Assembly: GCF_028453695.1 (NCBI RefSeq)
Contig: NC_135774.1
Coordinates: 9,982,001 to 10,046,000 of the forward strand
DNA: 64,000 nucleotides
Reading direction: 5' to 3'
DNA from: Augochlora pura
Lineage: Eukaryota > Arthropoda > Insecta > Hymenoptera > Halictidae
Position 1 is the first letter of the stretch. Each line of letters starts with the position of its first letter. This document shows, in pieces, positions 11,601 through 26,600 of this stretch. A model generated the notes under the pieces. The model did not search any database. It had not been told where the DNA came from and saw nothing but the letters and a program-made list of their open reading frames with translations. The translations under genes were made by a program, and so were the position numbers.

Positions 11601-14600
11601 GTTTTTGTCATCTTTTCGTGATATTATGCAAATATTGTTTGCTAGAAAATAATATCTAAGGCTAAAATTTATGCTTCTAAGATGTCTGTCTTAAATTACA
11701 CATACTTCCTAGATTCCTGACTTTGATCATTTACGGCACAATACGCGGAATCCGAGGAGAACGTGGAAATATTTTTGCAAGGTCGGATCAAAAGGAAAAT
11801 TGCCAAGGAAATGAGAACGAATATAAAATTGTGAAAATATGAAGAGGGAATATAGGAGGTTAAGGAAAAATGGACACTCTACGTTAGGTGAAAGAAGACG
11901 AGCGTGTTTTCATCAAGAGAATTTTCTTTTGATTACCCGTTCGAGGACTTTGCAGAAATTAATACTTCGGTGGGATGTAATAGCGAGAATGAAATTGCTC
12001 GTTACGTTTGGCTGTGTAAAGTGAACGGCGAAAGAAGTGCAGGTGGCCATCTTATGGTACTAAAGTACCACAAGAAGTCTTTTATGCATCGTTCGAAACT
12101 GTTTCTAATAGTAGAAGCTCGAAGAGAAATAGTAATTTCAAAATTCATTTTCCTTTCTTTTTAACCCTTCGCGCTCGAGTGGTGATTCCGAGGCACTAGT
12201 AAAATTTTTCTATCGCGTTCTAAAATAAATTTTATGCTAACGAAGTTTAGATTTAAGAAATTGTTGTTGCGAGCCACAAAAATGAATTTTATGTGCATAA
12301 AATGCACTTTTTCACATAAAATGGAGACACTGTAAAAATTATTTTAGATTTTCAGATAAAATGGCTTCGAGTGCAAAGGGTTACTGTTATTTAATCTTCG
12401 GTATAGAAACGTTATTTTTGCAACTTGTTTTTATTTCTTTCGAAGTTTTGAGTATCAGTAATATTTTTTCATGATTGTATCCAATACGGTGATACTTTTA
12501 ATACATTGGAGATGATAATCAAGTTTAAAGTTTAGGGGAGGTTTATGGGAGGAAGAGGAATTACTGATCAGTAGACGTCGGTACACCTTTTTCAATTTGT
12601 TACAATTATTAACCTTTTGACTGTGGCACATTCTCGCATAGAACCATTGAATAAATTAAAAATATTCAGTCTTTAATCTACCTTAAGTAGTTTTCTAAAC
12701 TATTTTTAATTTACTTAACTTGCACATTCCTTCGATAATATGTAATTGGTAATTTAATATAAAGCGTTGCAAATATAGCATTATTTACAAACTTGTCAGA
12801 GCATATATACGTCTTTTGTAGCCAAATGGTTAAAGAAAGAACGAAGTCCCTAATTGACTCCTAACTTCAATAATAGATGTAGACACTTTGTATCCCGCAC
12901 AAGGATCTACAGTCCACGATCACCAATTTGAGGTAGAGAAGGATTTCTTAATAACAAAATCGTAAGATTCGATTGCCATGCTTACCGATGTGCTTGCTCT
13001 CGTTGAACGCTTCCGGTATCTTTCTGGTGAGGACCGCGTAGACGGTGCAGACGACGATCAGCATGATGGGATAAGCGAACGCGATCATGTAGCTGGCGTC
13101 CACGTAACTGTTGCAGACGAGCAGGTTGTCTTCCCTGGTCGGGTAATGATGCATCGCCCTCGCCGGGTCGATTATAATCCAAACACCATTAATTAAGATC
13201 TGGACGAAGACCAGGCCGGAGCAGATGATCAGCTGCGATCGCGGGGATATGAACGATGGCCTCTTGGCGCTGTGCTTGCTGGCGTTAAAGATCCTCGATA
13301 TTCGATTTGTCTTCGTTAGGAGGGCCGCGTAGACCACGGTGAAACAGAAACCGGCGGCGAATCTGTCGAACAACGTGATGAGTGGTCGTGGGGACAAGGG
13401 TCCGCGCTAGGGGGAAACGCTACGGACCTGGATCTTTTTTCGGCGATATTAAGATTTATCGAAACCCGGAGGACCGATCGAAATCCCCGGGGACGATAAA
13501 TCCATCTCGAGTTTTCATTACAGATAACAACGAATCTTTATGGCGAAATCATCGGGCACATTGAACTTTACATAATGCCTGGACTTACTCGAACGTGTTC
13601 GCACGAGGCTCGAAATGGTACAGATTCGTGAAATTGTTAGACGATCGCATCGGACAAATTTCAAGTGATCGCGTGAGCATTTTTATCAGGATTCATCGAT
13701 TACTTTGTAGATATTATTCGCAGTAATTAGAATTTACTGATAGCATTGTAAATATTGCCAGTTCAAACAAGAACTATTAACACAGGCATTAATTGGATGA
13801 AGTTACCATTGTGTAAATAATAGTGGTACGTGTGTACATTTCCCTCCAGGAGTACTAGGACACTCGCAGAGAGTTAAATAAAGAGAAACCGATGAGAGAT
13901 TGTTGTAATTCCACGAATTTATTTCAAAGTTAATTGCATGAAACTGCTACTAATACATATATCTATACTTCTTTTATATTACAGTAAAAATAACGTCACT
14001 TTTATCAAATTATTTAGACACATTTTAAAATACGTTCTGTTCAAGTAATATCAAATAGAATCGCAATATAATCTGTTCCCTTTTCGCACAGAAATTTGAA
14101 GGAGACGTGTTTCACTGTGAAGCAAATTTGTATAATCGAAGCAACAATCTCGGGATAAATTCAACTAGATTATAGATGCCACTATCGAGTACTAAATTAA
14201 TCAAGTATCAATATCGAGCACCGGACTTGATAAAAGAAGAGAGATATTGTAATTCTGAACAACGGAGGCGTTAACGAGCTGCACAAGGTCTCTCTCTCGT
14301 TTCCTTTGAGTTTCGATTCAGAGGGATTCTCTCGAAGCCCCCAGTTCCAATGAATCTCGCGGTGTCGGCCGACAAGATCGGAGATAACCGAGGCCGCCTT
14401 CGGGGGTGCCGAGGGAAAAATTCCCGACCGTGAATATGTTAATAATAATCGGCCTCGTCGCCGCCTGTGTCCCCAAGGTGCATGGGACCGCAGCAGCCGA
14501 GGGACATTCGAGAGGACCGGAGGGCATGTGCAACTCCACTCCTAATGGATTCCGTGCCCCACTTTATATTCTTCTTCTGATTCCCGGTAATTGAATCTCT

Positions 14601-17600
14601 CGTAATTCACTTCCCGATGAAATTTCGTCTCTCGACTTTATCAGCTTTACCTCGATCGATCATGTATTGCGTTCCGAGTTAATATCACCGCGCCTCGTTC
14701 CGCGGAGAATTGGATTTTTTCGAACTATTCCGATTCGCGGCGGATCGTCGGGTTCTCCTGCCGCGGGAATATGGCTGGGGAAGAGGAGATGCCGGTACTG
14801 TCTCAGGTTTAATCACTTACCTCTGGATACTGCAAACGATGTCCGTCGGCCGCAGGACCAGGGCGAAGGTAACGAGATAGCAGAGCAGGATTCCGCATAG
14901 GAGGATGTAGGATAACTCACGGCCAGATGCGCGAACTACCGGGGTGTCGTTGTGCTTCAGGAACACGCCGCAGACGAAGAACGTTATCTGATGGTAGGAC
15001 AATGTATTATTTAATTAGTTTATAGTCTGTAGAATTTCAGATTTGTTCGTTTGTTTCAGTGGGAGATATTGGGTATGTTGGTGGACTTCAGAAATTTTAT
15101 GGAATAGACAATTTGAATGGAGGCATAAGGATAAACCTTTGTGAGACAGCTTGGTAAGTAGTTTTATTTAGATATATGTATTCCATTTATCTAGCAACAT
15201 TATAGATTTATTTATTAATTTCAGTCGGAATTTCTGTGCATATTAGTGGACTTCTAAAGTCATAAAAGGAGAGCACATTACCTGGAGACATAAAGACAAG
15301 ATATTCTTGTAGAACAGCTGTTCTGGTAAGTAATTCTACTTAGATATATGAATTCTACTTATCTAACATCATAGCAGATTTATTTATTTGTTTCAGTAAA
15401 AAATTCTATGCATATTAATGTATCTTAGAAGTACATGATAAAAGGAGGAGATTATCTGGAAGCATAAGGGCAAGGGTATAAGGACAAGGTATTCTTCTGA
15501 AACAGTTGACTTGGTAAGTAGTTCTACTTAGCTATACGTATTCCATTTATCTATCAACATTGCAAATTTATACATTTGTTTCAGTGGAAAATTCGGTGCA
15601 CGTTGATGGGCTTCTAAAGTACGTCATAAAAGGAGGACATTATCTAAAGGCATAAGAATAAGGTATTCTTGCGAGGCTGACGATACGGTAAGTAGTTCTA
15701 CTTAGATACATGTATTCTATTTATCTATACATAATCTATACATAACCTCAACATTGCGGATTTATTCCCTTTTCACTGGCACATTCTATGGCATTAAGAA
15801 ATTCATAATAAAAAAAGAATTTCATCTACTGATTTTAGAACAAAGTTCTCTTGTGAAGCAGCTGATAATTAATGTCTTCTACTAGTATTAAAGTTGTCTT
15901 AGATTTATAATTCTTTAAGGAATATAATTGCTGTTCAGTTAAAAGTTTTAATTATGATTATGTATTCAAGAATAATCTTTGATAAAAATTATACGAAACG
16001 TAGGATCGTATGCATTTATAATAAAAATGAGCATTCATAAAAGTTAAAATATGAATCCAAAGAATGACAGTATATAGGATCTTAATTCACATAATTTTTA
16101 ATTTCTTAATCAATTAGCTTTTTAAAAACGAAATTCAAATTTTTATTTGAAACTATTATTGATGCTGCTAATTATTTAATATACGTAAATCTAACTCTCC
16201 AATGATTAAAATAAGCATTTACACACCAAATGCTTAAAAATTAATATATCATACTGATCAATTCTGTTGATTTTAATATACCAATTCGACAAAAATGAGA
16301 TCAAATATTTAAATAACAGAGTTGATTTCGATACAGGAATACGAGAAAAATTAGTATGAAATATAGTATCACCTGAGTTGCATTTCTCAAGCACAATTTG
16401 AAATTCTATTTAAATTCACCGTGGGCCACAGAGACACCATGTTGTTTTCGTCGGAACACAAGAGTATATTTACCAGAATCCCAGAGGCAGAAAAGGACAT
16501 GGCGCCAATCGCCCATCCGCTCTCAGGTCTGAGGAACTCCTCGGGGATGTCCCGACAAGTGGAATGCGTCTCGTCGGGCACGGTGCCTTGTCGACAAGGG
16601 ATGCACTGTGTCTCGTCATCCGGTTTTCGTATCTGTTTAAGGAACAATCAAATTTGATCGAGACTTTGACCGAACCGGGAAACAACGCGTTCTACTCGCA
16701 CCGCAGGGCAAAAACGTTCACAGAGAAAAGTTTCGCAAAATTCGCCGTCGCGGATCAAAGCCACTTCTGCTGCCTCGGACAAGACATTCTCGAGGCGGGT
16801 ACGTTTAGTTCAGAAGAATAAAAACGAGGACAAAGGATGCTGGGATGCCCGAATATGCTCTGCGAATTAATTTTCTTAAAAAGCGGAGTAAGGTGGAACG
16901 ATTTAATAAGCGTAATCAAAATAGGACTGAAAAATCTCAAATTTTATATTTTCGTTGGAAAGAGACTTCTATCAACTATAAATTTTCGTTGTTATTGTTA
17001 TGAGAACAATTTTTTGGATTATTTAGAGATATTAAAAGCAGAAGTTTTGATGGAGGAGATTACCTTTATTATATATTCTTTTTAATTCAATAAATTATGA
17101 AATCGGCAACAAGAAACAATTCGAAGAAGACGTTAACTATTTTTTATACAGTGATATCTTTTTACAGAAAAAAGAAAACAAAACAATGTAGTATATTTAA
17201 ACTAGACATTGTACCCTTTAAAACGAGCTAAGATAAAATACTCTCAGACTCTAATTCACAAAGTTACACCAGATTGAATAACAATAAATTTCCAACCAAG
17301 AGATAACGCTTTTAAGTTTTAGTCTACAGTCAATTAACTCTTTGCAACACTGTTCCACCATCAAAGAAGAAAAAAGCAATTCAGGGACATAGGAAACGAG
17401 GGTAGATCGCCATCGGATTTACTCCAACAAAGTTGCGGCAGTTTGGATAGCAACAAATTTCCGGGAGAAGACTTCTGCAATTTCTTCAACGAATTAACTT
17501 TCTTGCGGAATCGCTATTTCCCAGTAGCCTGGAACGTGCCGGTTATACTTCCGCGACCCTTTTTCCGGGGACTCACCGGTTCCTATTGTCCAGACACGAT

Positions 17601-20600
17601 TCATCATAAGAGAGGACCACAGCCCTTTTCCACTGAGCGAGTCACGAATGATTTTTCACGGTCGGTCCGGCGAGAAATATTTCGGGTAAGCTAAGTGGAA
17701 CGATCACGAACCTGATATTGGGTACAGTTGAAGCAGTGCCAGCAGCATCTCTCGCCCTCCACGTACTTCTTTGCCTGGCCGACTTCACAGGGTAGCGAGC
17801 ACACGCTTTCGGGCGGTTGGGGGTGTCCAAGTTTAAATTGGATTTCTGCAAGGAATATTCAAGTAGCTAGCAAACAGGGGCTGCGAATTCGATTCCGGGG
17901 CGAGGCCACCGGCTAACAAAAACGGAGGAAAAAAATGTCCGGACGGTGAAGGAGAGAGTGACGGGAAGGGGGACGCGATGGCTAGTTTGAGCTCACCGGA
18001 CATGTTCAGTCGTAACTCGCCCTCGAGATATTTGCCGACCCGGACCCATTTGTATTTGCCCGGCTCGGTCTGCTTGAAGTGAATGATGTTGTATCTGGCT
18101 GGCCCGTCGCCGTTCTTGTCGAATTTGAACCTGTCGCCGCTCAAACCTTGAAGCAGAGCTTGAAATGCACACCCGGGGAAAACGTACTCTTATTATCTCT
18201 AGCCCTTCGTCGCCTCTCTTTGTTCCACGGCCAGCTCGGATTAAATTGGATGGTCTCCAAGAATAAATGAAGTGGCTATTGGATTGTCGGAAGTCTTTTC
18301 TACGCTGCTCGCGATCGATGGCTCTGTTCGAAAACTTCGCCATAACGCGGTAGAACGCGCGACATTCTTGTAGATTCTAATCGAGTCGCGATCCTTCGTT
18401 CATATTCATCTTTCGCGGGTAGTTTAGGTGCACTCGCGTTAGGGAAAAATTGACTTTTCTTACTTCATTGCTGCATCAATAGCAGAGCCATTTATTTTCT
18501 CAGGATAACTGGTTCAGTGCATTTTGTAGATTTATATGTTCAAACCTCTTGAACACTAGAACGACTCCATGGGGTTACCGGTGACCCCAGCAAATTTTTA
18601 AATTCTCCTCAAACGTGTAAATAAATACTAAAATGTTCAGGTTTTCCTTGTCTTCGTAACTCATGCCTTATATCGTATTTTATATTTTGAAAATACTAAA
18701 TAATATTCTGATTGTTAAAATATTATTTTGAGTGACTAGATGCCACTTATGATAAAAAATAAAAGGTGGTCGTTCTAGGGTCAAGGAGGTGTCAATCTTG
18801 TCCAACAATTTCGTATTAATATAATTAGAATAAAAGTGTTTCGATGTCAAGAAAATTTTTCTTATTTAAGCAATTATTCGAAGCAGAGGTCCACTGAGAA
18901 TGCACAGTGTCAAAGGGCTAAAGATACTTTTAATTATCGAAGTGTCTTGCTGAGAATGTCTAATATTGTTTTAAGTATTCAAAATTATTAATATATATTT
19001 TTTATAGGCATTCAATAGCAATACTTGTTCGAAAACTGTGACTACGTTTGATGCTTCTCTGTTTTGGCAGAGATGGCTTATCCTTAAATGCATCACCTTC
19101 GAAATCTACTTTGTGTAGATATTTGAGTAGTTCGGTCCCCTTGGTGGGCTTCATGGCATCACATAACCCTGGCTTCCCGTAGCAAAGATCCTCGTGCATG
19201 GCCCTAAAATTGGAGAGAAGATTGGTATGCTTGAAGAGAAGATTGGTATACTTCTTTTCAAAATAAAGAGCGCATAAATATAGAATGTATTTACATAACA
19301 TGCATCCGAATAGAATGCATCTAAATAAATTGTATTCAAATAAATGCATTTAAATAAAATGTATTTAAATAAATGCATTCGAATAAAATGCATTCAAATA
19401 AAATTAGTCTAAATAAAATTTATTCAGATAAGATGCATAAAAGTAAAATGTATTCAAGTAACATGCATCCAAATAAAATGAATCTAAGGATAATGCATTC
19501 AAATAAAATTAATCCAAACAAAATGTATTCAAATAAGATGCATCAAAAATAAATGCATCTAAATAAGATGTACCCAAATAAAATGCATTCAAATAAGATC
19601 TACCCCAATAAAATACATCCTAATAGAATCTACCCCAATAAAATACATCATAATAAGATCTACCAAAATAAAATGTAACTAAATAAAATGTATTCAAATA
19701 AAATAAACTCACATAAGATTAATCCAAATAAAATTGTATTCAAATCAGATGCATCCAAATGAAATTGTATACTAGAAAATAAAGGGAAGTTTATAAATTT
19801 TTAGATTATGGATTGTTACTTGAACGCATAAACGAACGCCATGACTGCATCGGAGACGAACTGCAGCTGGTCCTCGAACGCAGTATTCTGTTTTGTTAAA
19901 CGCTCCTTCGTTGTGCAGACTTCCGTGTATTTCTGGTTGTACGGAGTTTTCGATGCGTTCGGATATCTGCATTTGAAGTGGTCTTCCCAGAATTCTAAAA
20001 TTATTTGACAAAAGAACGTAATGTGAATTGTTCAACGCACAAAGTATTTTCAATCCAGCTTTCCTTAGTTTTATAAGACCAAAATTCTTTCGAAAAATTC
20101 GCGAGACTCAGTTAACTATAGATTTTGCTCATTAATAATCTGACTAACTAGTGTATATTTATTATTTATTGCTTTCAACTTGGAAAAATTGCATTTAAAT
20201 TTTTCACTATTCTTATTATAATAACGTACTCTGTTCTCGTAGATGTATTACCTTGGAAACTATGAAACGGGCGTCGTAGTTGAACACAGACTAAACAGAA
20301 ACGTCCGTTTCATAGTTTTCAAACTAATAAATAATTCATTCCATGCTTCCAAAATTTTCCTATTTTTACTTGGCAAAAGAAATATAATTTCTCATAGATT
20401 TGCTCATAACTAGCACAATTTCCACAATTTATTTAATAAAACGAAGATCGAAATGTTAGAATTTATGATGTAGAGTACTCTTACAATAACTTACGTATTT
20501 TAAAGATCCAAAATACTAAATACCACTAAAATCAAAACTTAATATCTCTGTACAAAAAGATTTGTCGGTACAGACAGTTTCATCCTTCGTTCGCGGAATC

Positions 20601-23600
20601 TGCGGTGCACGGGGGTTGTTCGCGAAGTTTCGACGCGAGCATCATAATTTTCGCAATTGGACGGCACAAATTACGGTCTCGGGTTTATTCGTGAAAGTCG
20701 TGAAAAGCTGTTGCGTTCACGAAGGTAATACCAGCCGCGAGGAAGCGCTGGATAAAGTGGGTGTTAAGTTTAGCGACATGTCGGCCCTTTAGACGCACGA
20801 CCGCGGGCCGCTTCCGAAGTTAGAGCTATCTAAAGTTTAATGAAGCTCGCGTGTTTCAGTCATTCGCTCACCGACAAACCACGGATTCCTTCGGTTGTTC
20901 TCGACGGTCAGATTCAGGAAGTACTCCTCGAACCCCCTGACAGGATTGGCTTGAGGTTGAACCGATAGGGTACCTTCGACTTCCGGCTCGTTACCATTAC
21001 TGACTAACCCCCTGGCGCTCCAGCCGTCGCTGCCGATCCACGAGAATGCGCCGGTTGCATTGCAACGTCTAACGGCCCTCATAACTCCGGCAACTTCTTG
21101 ATCCGAGCCGAATATGATGCAGCCTGTATGCAATAAATTCGACCGAGTTAGTTGACCAACGTAGCCACGATTAACAGAACTTCGTCGACCAACTACTATC
21201 GAACGAAGCTCTTTTTGCGTTTAAATAACTTATTAGTCGTTCTTATGCTTAATTTTGTCATGATTGTTTTTTATGCAAAATAAATCGATCGATGCAATTA
21301 TTTTTATAACTTTGAAATAACAAAACACTGTTTTTGAACATCTGTTGTTAGGTTCTCATCGTTTTCTAGTTCACGGTTTTGTTAACCTCTTCCCGTGCCA
21401 TTTAGCTCGACGAAACTCGGGCCCGAGCGGTCCGCATCAACGCGCGCTAAACAGACCAGACTGATGTTTGTAAACCGTCGCAATACGATCCGAAGTGTAG
21501 ATGCCCGCAATGCCTGTGATATAGTCAATTTGCGAAGCGATTGGTTTCCGTAACCAGGCTTTCCCAAAACTTCTTATCAAATGTAATAAAGAATAGGTCT
21601 AGTATTTTTTGATTGTCGCTTAAATTATTTAAGACAGATACCTTTATTCCATGATGTTCAGAATTCTTTCAAACTATTGGTGTGTTTTCTACTTTTCGCC
21701 AAATCCATGGTTGTTCTGTCGTATCTTCCTCTTCACTACTATCATCTATAATCATATGCCTTATTCGCTTTGCAACTGGCATAAAAACGTCACTGTGAGA
21801 AGATTCGTTATCACGGCTTTCATTACACACTTTTGTAACTTGCATTTTGAAGGGGTTTCTTAAATTTTAATAATTGAACTGCTTCGTAACAGCAACGACA
21901 AGAATCGTGACTAACTGTTCTGAGGTACTGAGAGGAACTAACATTCAGTTACGAGCGTAACGGGCAAAAAATCAGTCCGCGAGCTCGGCTTGTTATGTTT
22001 ACGTTTGGCCCAAGTATGTGTTCGCGACTCAAACTCGCGATATTTATGTTTGGCCCAAGTAACTGTTCGCGAGTCTGACTCGCATATTCATGTTTGGGCA
22101 AAAATCTTCATCGCGAGTCTGACTCGCTAAAGTACGGGAAGGGGTTAAAACAGTTAAATGTTTTTGATCTTATTAAAATATATAATTACTTTTTATTTAT
22201 TTATCTACAATTTTTTGTGGTATATTTTACTGTGCCCTATTTTTAGTCGGATTAGTAAGATTTCTTTTCTTTTTATGAAAAATACAACGGAGTTGGTATA
22301 GAATATTTTCATTTGTTCCTGTATGAATAAGAAACTTGGACGAATCTTTTCGTGATTCACTTACGGAAAATATTTAAAAATGATTTTTATTTCTGCATAC
22401 ATGTGTGAAATATGAATCGAATTGATCGATCATTATTATACTGTGTACATTAAAGCTACTGACGAATCTTTGCCATGTTTTAGTTGAGTTAAAATTATAT
22501 TAACAAATATTCGTGCGCAGAATTAAAATTCGCCATTTGTATATTACAGAAAATGATTCTTATTCTTTTAATTCTAAATAACTTAAATTATAATTTTTAC
22601 CAAACAGAGATAATTTTAACCAAAGATGGTGTAATTATAACCATCACTGAAAAATGTCGACATTTCGTGAATGACGGTGCAAAATATTACCAGACGAATA
22701 CGTGTTAATTCAGTCAAAATTCTGACGTCATGCACGCCATAAAATCGCCAGTCTAATTATCTGTAACATAGATCGTTAACCGTACGCCGTTGCAGGACTG
22801 ACAATTAATCTCGGATACGACAGTGCTTATAAGGCAGCCTTAGGTTCCATTGAAACCGGTGTGCACCGGCACTCGATAAAGTCCCGTGTAATCTAGATTC
22901 CCGTAGGATTAACCCAGCGAAGTACGGCAGCCGTTTTATAGCCGGCTTTCAATGAAGCTTTATCGCGTTCTGGATTGATGACGGACGACCGGAAGTTCTC
23001 CGGGGTCGTCGTCTAATAAAGAGTACACTTCAATATTGTCCCAGCAGTGAAAATCATTCATCGAATGATTATTCTCCTACGGCGCTATTCGCTCCTCTCG
23101 TAATGGAACGTACGGTCCAGGATGATCGTTGAAAGCAGTCGATGAATCGATCAGAGACGAGGAGCAATGGCGGATCACCCGCATCGATGGCAAGTGCCAC
23201 CCAAGTCATCGCGTATATAACAGTCGTAAATTGAGCTCGCGCCTGAAGTAATACCAGACTTTGTCAAATAGCGAATACAGACTTACTGACTGCGATTTCT
23301 CGTAATAATTGCGAGCTCTGTGAATCATCTTCTGTAACTAACGGATGAAAAATCACACGAGCTCCGGCAACAAGCATCTTCAGTCTATAACCCTTGTTTA
23401 GTGTACGATTGAAGCACCGCGGAATTCTAAATTGCAAATTTTATCTTGACAATGTGAAATAATCAATTTCAACGTCATTCACTGAATTCTAAAAAAATTA
23501 TTACAGAAAGAATTTTTTTGCTAGCTGTATTTGATAATTATACTTGTCACGGAGAATATGTACAAAAATGTTAAATTGCAATTGTAGTGAAGCATAAAAT

Positions 23601-26600
23601 ATATTCGGTTTGAATATTTCGTGACTAATATGAAATAAAACGAACAAATGAAAACGAAACTGTGCATTTAAAAAGAATGTGGGTACAATTAATCTGAATG
23701 ACGTTCGTATAGTAATTATTGCAAATAATCTTGTGGAGGTTCTATTAAAGACTGTAAAATTTACATATACCACAGAAATGAAAGGAAGAGCCAAATATTG
23801 CACAATAAAGCCTCGGTGAGAAAATGTATTAGTTTAGAAAATTAAATATTAAAATATGATTAGATAGCTTCGCTATCGAAAATAGTGAAGCCGCGTGAAC
23901 GGAAAGAGGAAGCTCTCGTGTATCATAGCATTCGACAGGAATTTATGTTCGAGGACATTTCGAGTAGGATAGTATAGGCTGGTTACGACCGATTCTACGG
24001 GCGAGGGACGCAGTATAATCGATTGGCAAATATTTAATATCCGTTGAAATATGCCCTGGTGCCGGGATTTGATGTATGCCGGAACAAAAGGCTGAGGTGC
24101 CTTTTGCTGTGAACACGAGGGATATTTTATCCGGTGTTGGCCAAGAATAAAGTTTTCCCGGTACGTTATTAATTGTGATTCTTTATTGGACGATGCAGGC
24201 TCGATTTTTCACCAGGTAGCTGGCGACCATTTTTCCGAATGCACATACACGCGACAGTCAATCATTCTCGCACGACAGAAGTCGCCTAGCTTCTAAATAA
24301 TGTAACTTTTCCCGGTTTATTGGAACTACGAAGGTGGCCATTTTCATTTTACACGTTACCGCGAGGAAATATATTTTTCGGAATTGCGCTTTCTGATTTA
24401 TGCGATCAGTTTTTGTATTTATTGCTTGGCGGGAATAGTCGAACTATAACGTATTGCCTCGGCTGTATTTCATACGATTTTATTTCTAAACTGATTGACG
24501 TACGAACTAGTATTTATATTTTTTACAATTGGCAGAAGAATTATTATTTCTATTTTTTAAAATTGGCAGAAAAATTTTTTCATTTTTTATAATTGACAGA
24601 AGAATTAGTATCTTTTATTTCGTCACTATTTCTGTAGAAAAATTTTACTTTCTCAAGTGTTTTTAAATTCTTTCTCAACACTTATTTAAATTGAAATCAT
24701 TTACTTTCAAATGAATAATAAAATATATTATATATTACAATAATTTTATGTATGGATACAAATCAAATATTTTTCAATCTCAATTAATAGAAAAGTACAA
24801 TAATTAAATCTAATTATTCAAATATTTTGAAATCCTTTCTCAATACTTATTCAAGCGTGAACAATTTATTTTAAAATCAGTAGTAAACAATTTATTTTAA
24901 AATCAGTAGTAAACAATTTATTTTAAAATCAGTACTAAAACATATTATCTACTTAATGACTTTGTACATTAAATAAATTATTATCTAACTATCTTGATTC
25001 TATTATATCCGGAAAACGAAAATTAGCTGTTCACGGTGCTTATAAAATTATGTTAGCCAAGACTTTAGAGCAGACGAGATGATCTCGCGCTCACCGAAAT
25101 CAAATTTGGGAACAGCTCAGAAGCATCCGGTACAATGAATATCTTGGGGTAGAGTGTTATTACAGTTCACTGCCGGGTGACGTTAAAGGGACTAGGGGAG
25201 AGACTGAACATTAGGAACGAGCAACGATGGACAGGGACAGGAGCGGATGGGAGCTACAGAGTTTAAAAGTTAGAGGAGGGTCCGACGATCGCTGATGCTC
25301 CCCCGACGAGCATCCCGACCCCTTGAAATGGAACATCCGCCGCTAAATCCTAACTGGCATCATCCTTTCCTGTTATTATAATTCCAACTTTGTATGCATG
25401 AACACTGGCAACTTTATAGATTCTACGCTACATCGATGTCTTCATCTCCGCGGGGGGCTGCAATGACCGTAACAATCATTTTCGACGATGTTCCGTATCG
25501 TTACTGCGGATCACCATGGATTACAAAAAAAACCTAACCTAAAAAACATAACCTATGGTATTCAGGAATGGACGGAAGGTTACTATGGCGTCAGGATAAT
25601 AGAAAATAGGTCACGCTAGTTTAGGCAGGACATGTGATATTAATGCATGAAAAATATACAAAGTATTTATTTATGATTAGGATATTATGATGACATGTAG
25701 TATAGTGAGTAGAGTGTGTATTTTTATGTAATATAAAAATTCTTTGCGTTTATTAGGACATACGCTCTATAGAAATTTGTTTATTTTTCAATCACTTTAA
25801 GAAGTCCAAGGTAATGTAACAGTATTTTTAAATTCATGAAATATTCGCATTGTTCCGAATTTAAGCTATGAGTTTAGTCGAATTTAAGCTTTAACGAGTT
25901 ATTACCGAACGTATAGCCTAAAAATCGGCTCCTTCGCCGACTCCGGAACATTATAAAGTTCATCGCCGAGGGGGGCGTCGCGAAAGAAGGCATTGACAAA
26001 TCGGCGTGAATTCAACTGGTATAAATCGTTTCGCGAGCACGACGGAATCCAAACAATCCAACAGGCGCCCACGATTAATTATGGGGAAGCGACGCGTCCG
26101 TCAGCTGCAGAACCCGGGGCACGCGTGCCCGAAAAAATATGATCGCGGAATGATTCCGGTCCGTATCGCTCCGCGCGGAAATTGGGGATGACACTGACAT
26201 ATAGGAAGTCTAAAGCCAGATTTAATAGACAGTTGTCAGGAGCCGGTGAAAAACAGTGAGCGCATATCCGAGCAGTCGTTACCCGTCGATGGGATAAATC
26301 GTTTCGGGATCCCCGGGATGACGTACCAGCGATAGCACATTTTTCAAACGGATCGGCTCCCTTAAGAGAGGATTTTTCGAGTCGCCGAAAATTTTCACAC
26401 ATAAATCCAGCACAGCCCGGCAACTTGCCACGCGGTTTGTCACTGTATTTACATGACAAATCGCGGGCCGACGGTGGCGGCGCGATCGATCGATCGGAAC
26501 GGGACACGGTCCCGGCGGAATCGTCCACCGTACAACCGGAAATAGAAAACCGGGAAACTGCGAAACAATCGGCTACGGCGCGGCGGTACGTTTCACCGTG

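Noticed and set aside
10561..13196. + strand frames at 10561-10821 and 12978-13196
   Set aside because: Antisense shadows of the mGluR exons.
26079..26528. 149-residue frame on the - strand
   Set aside because: GC-rich block with open frames on both strands and no homology that I recognise.
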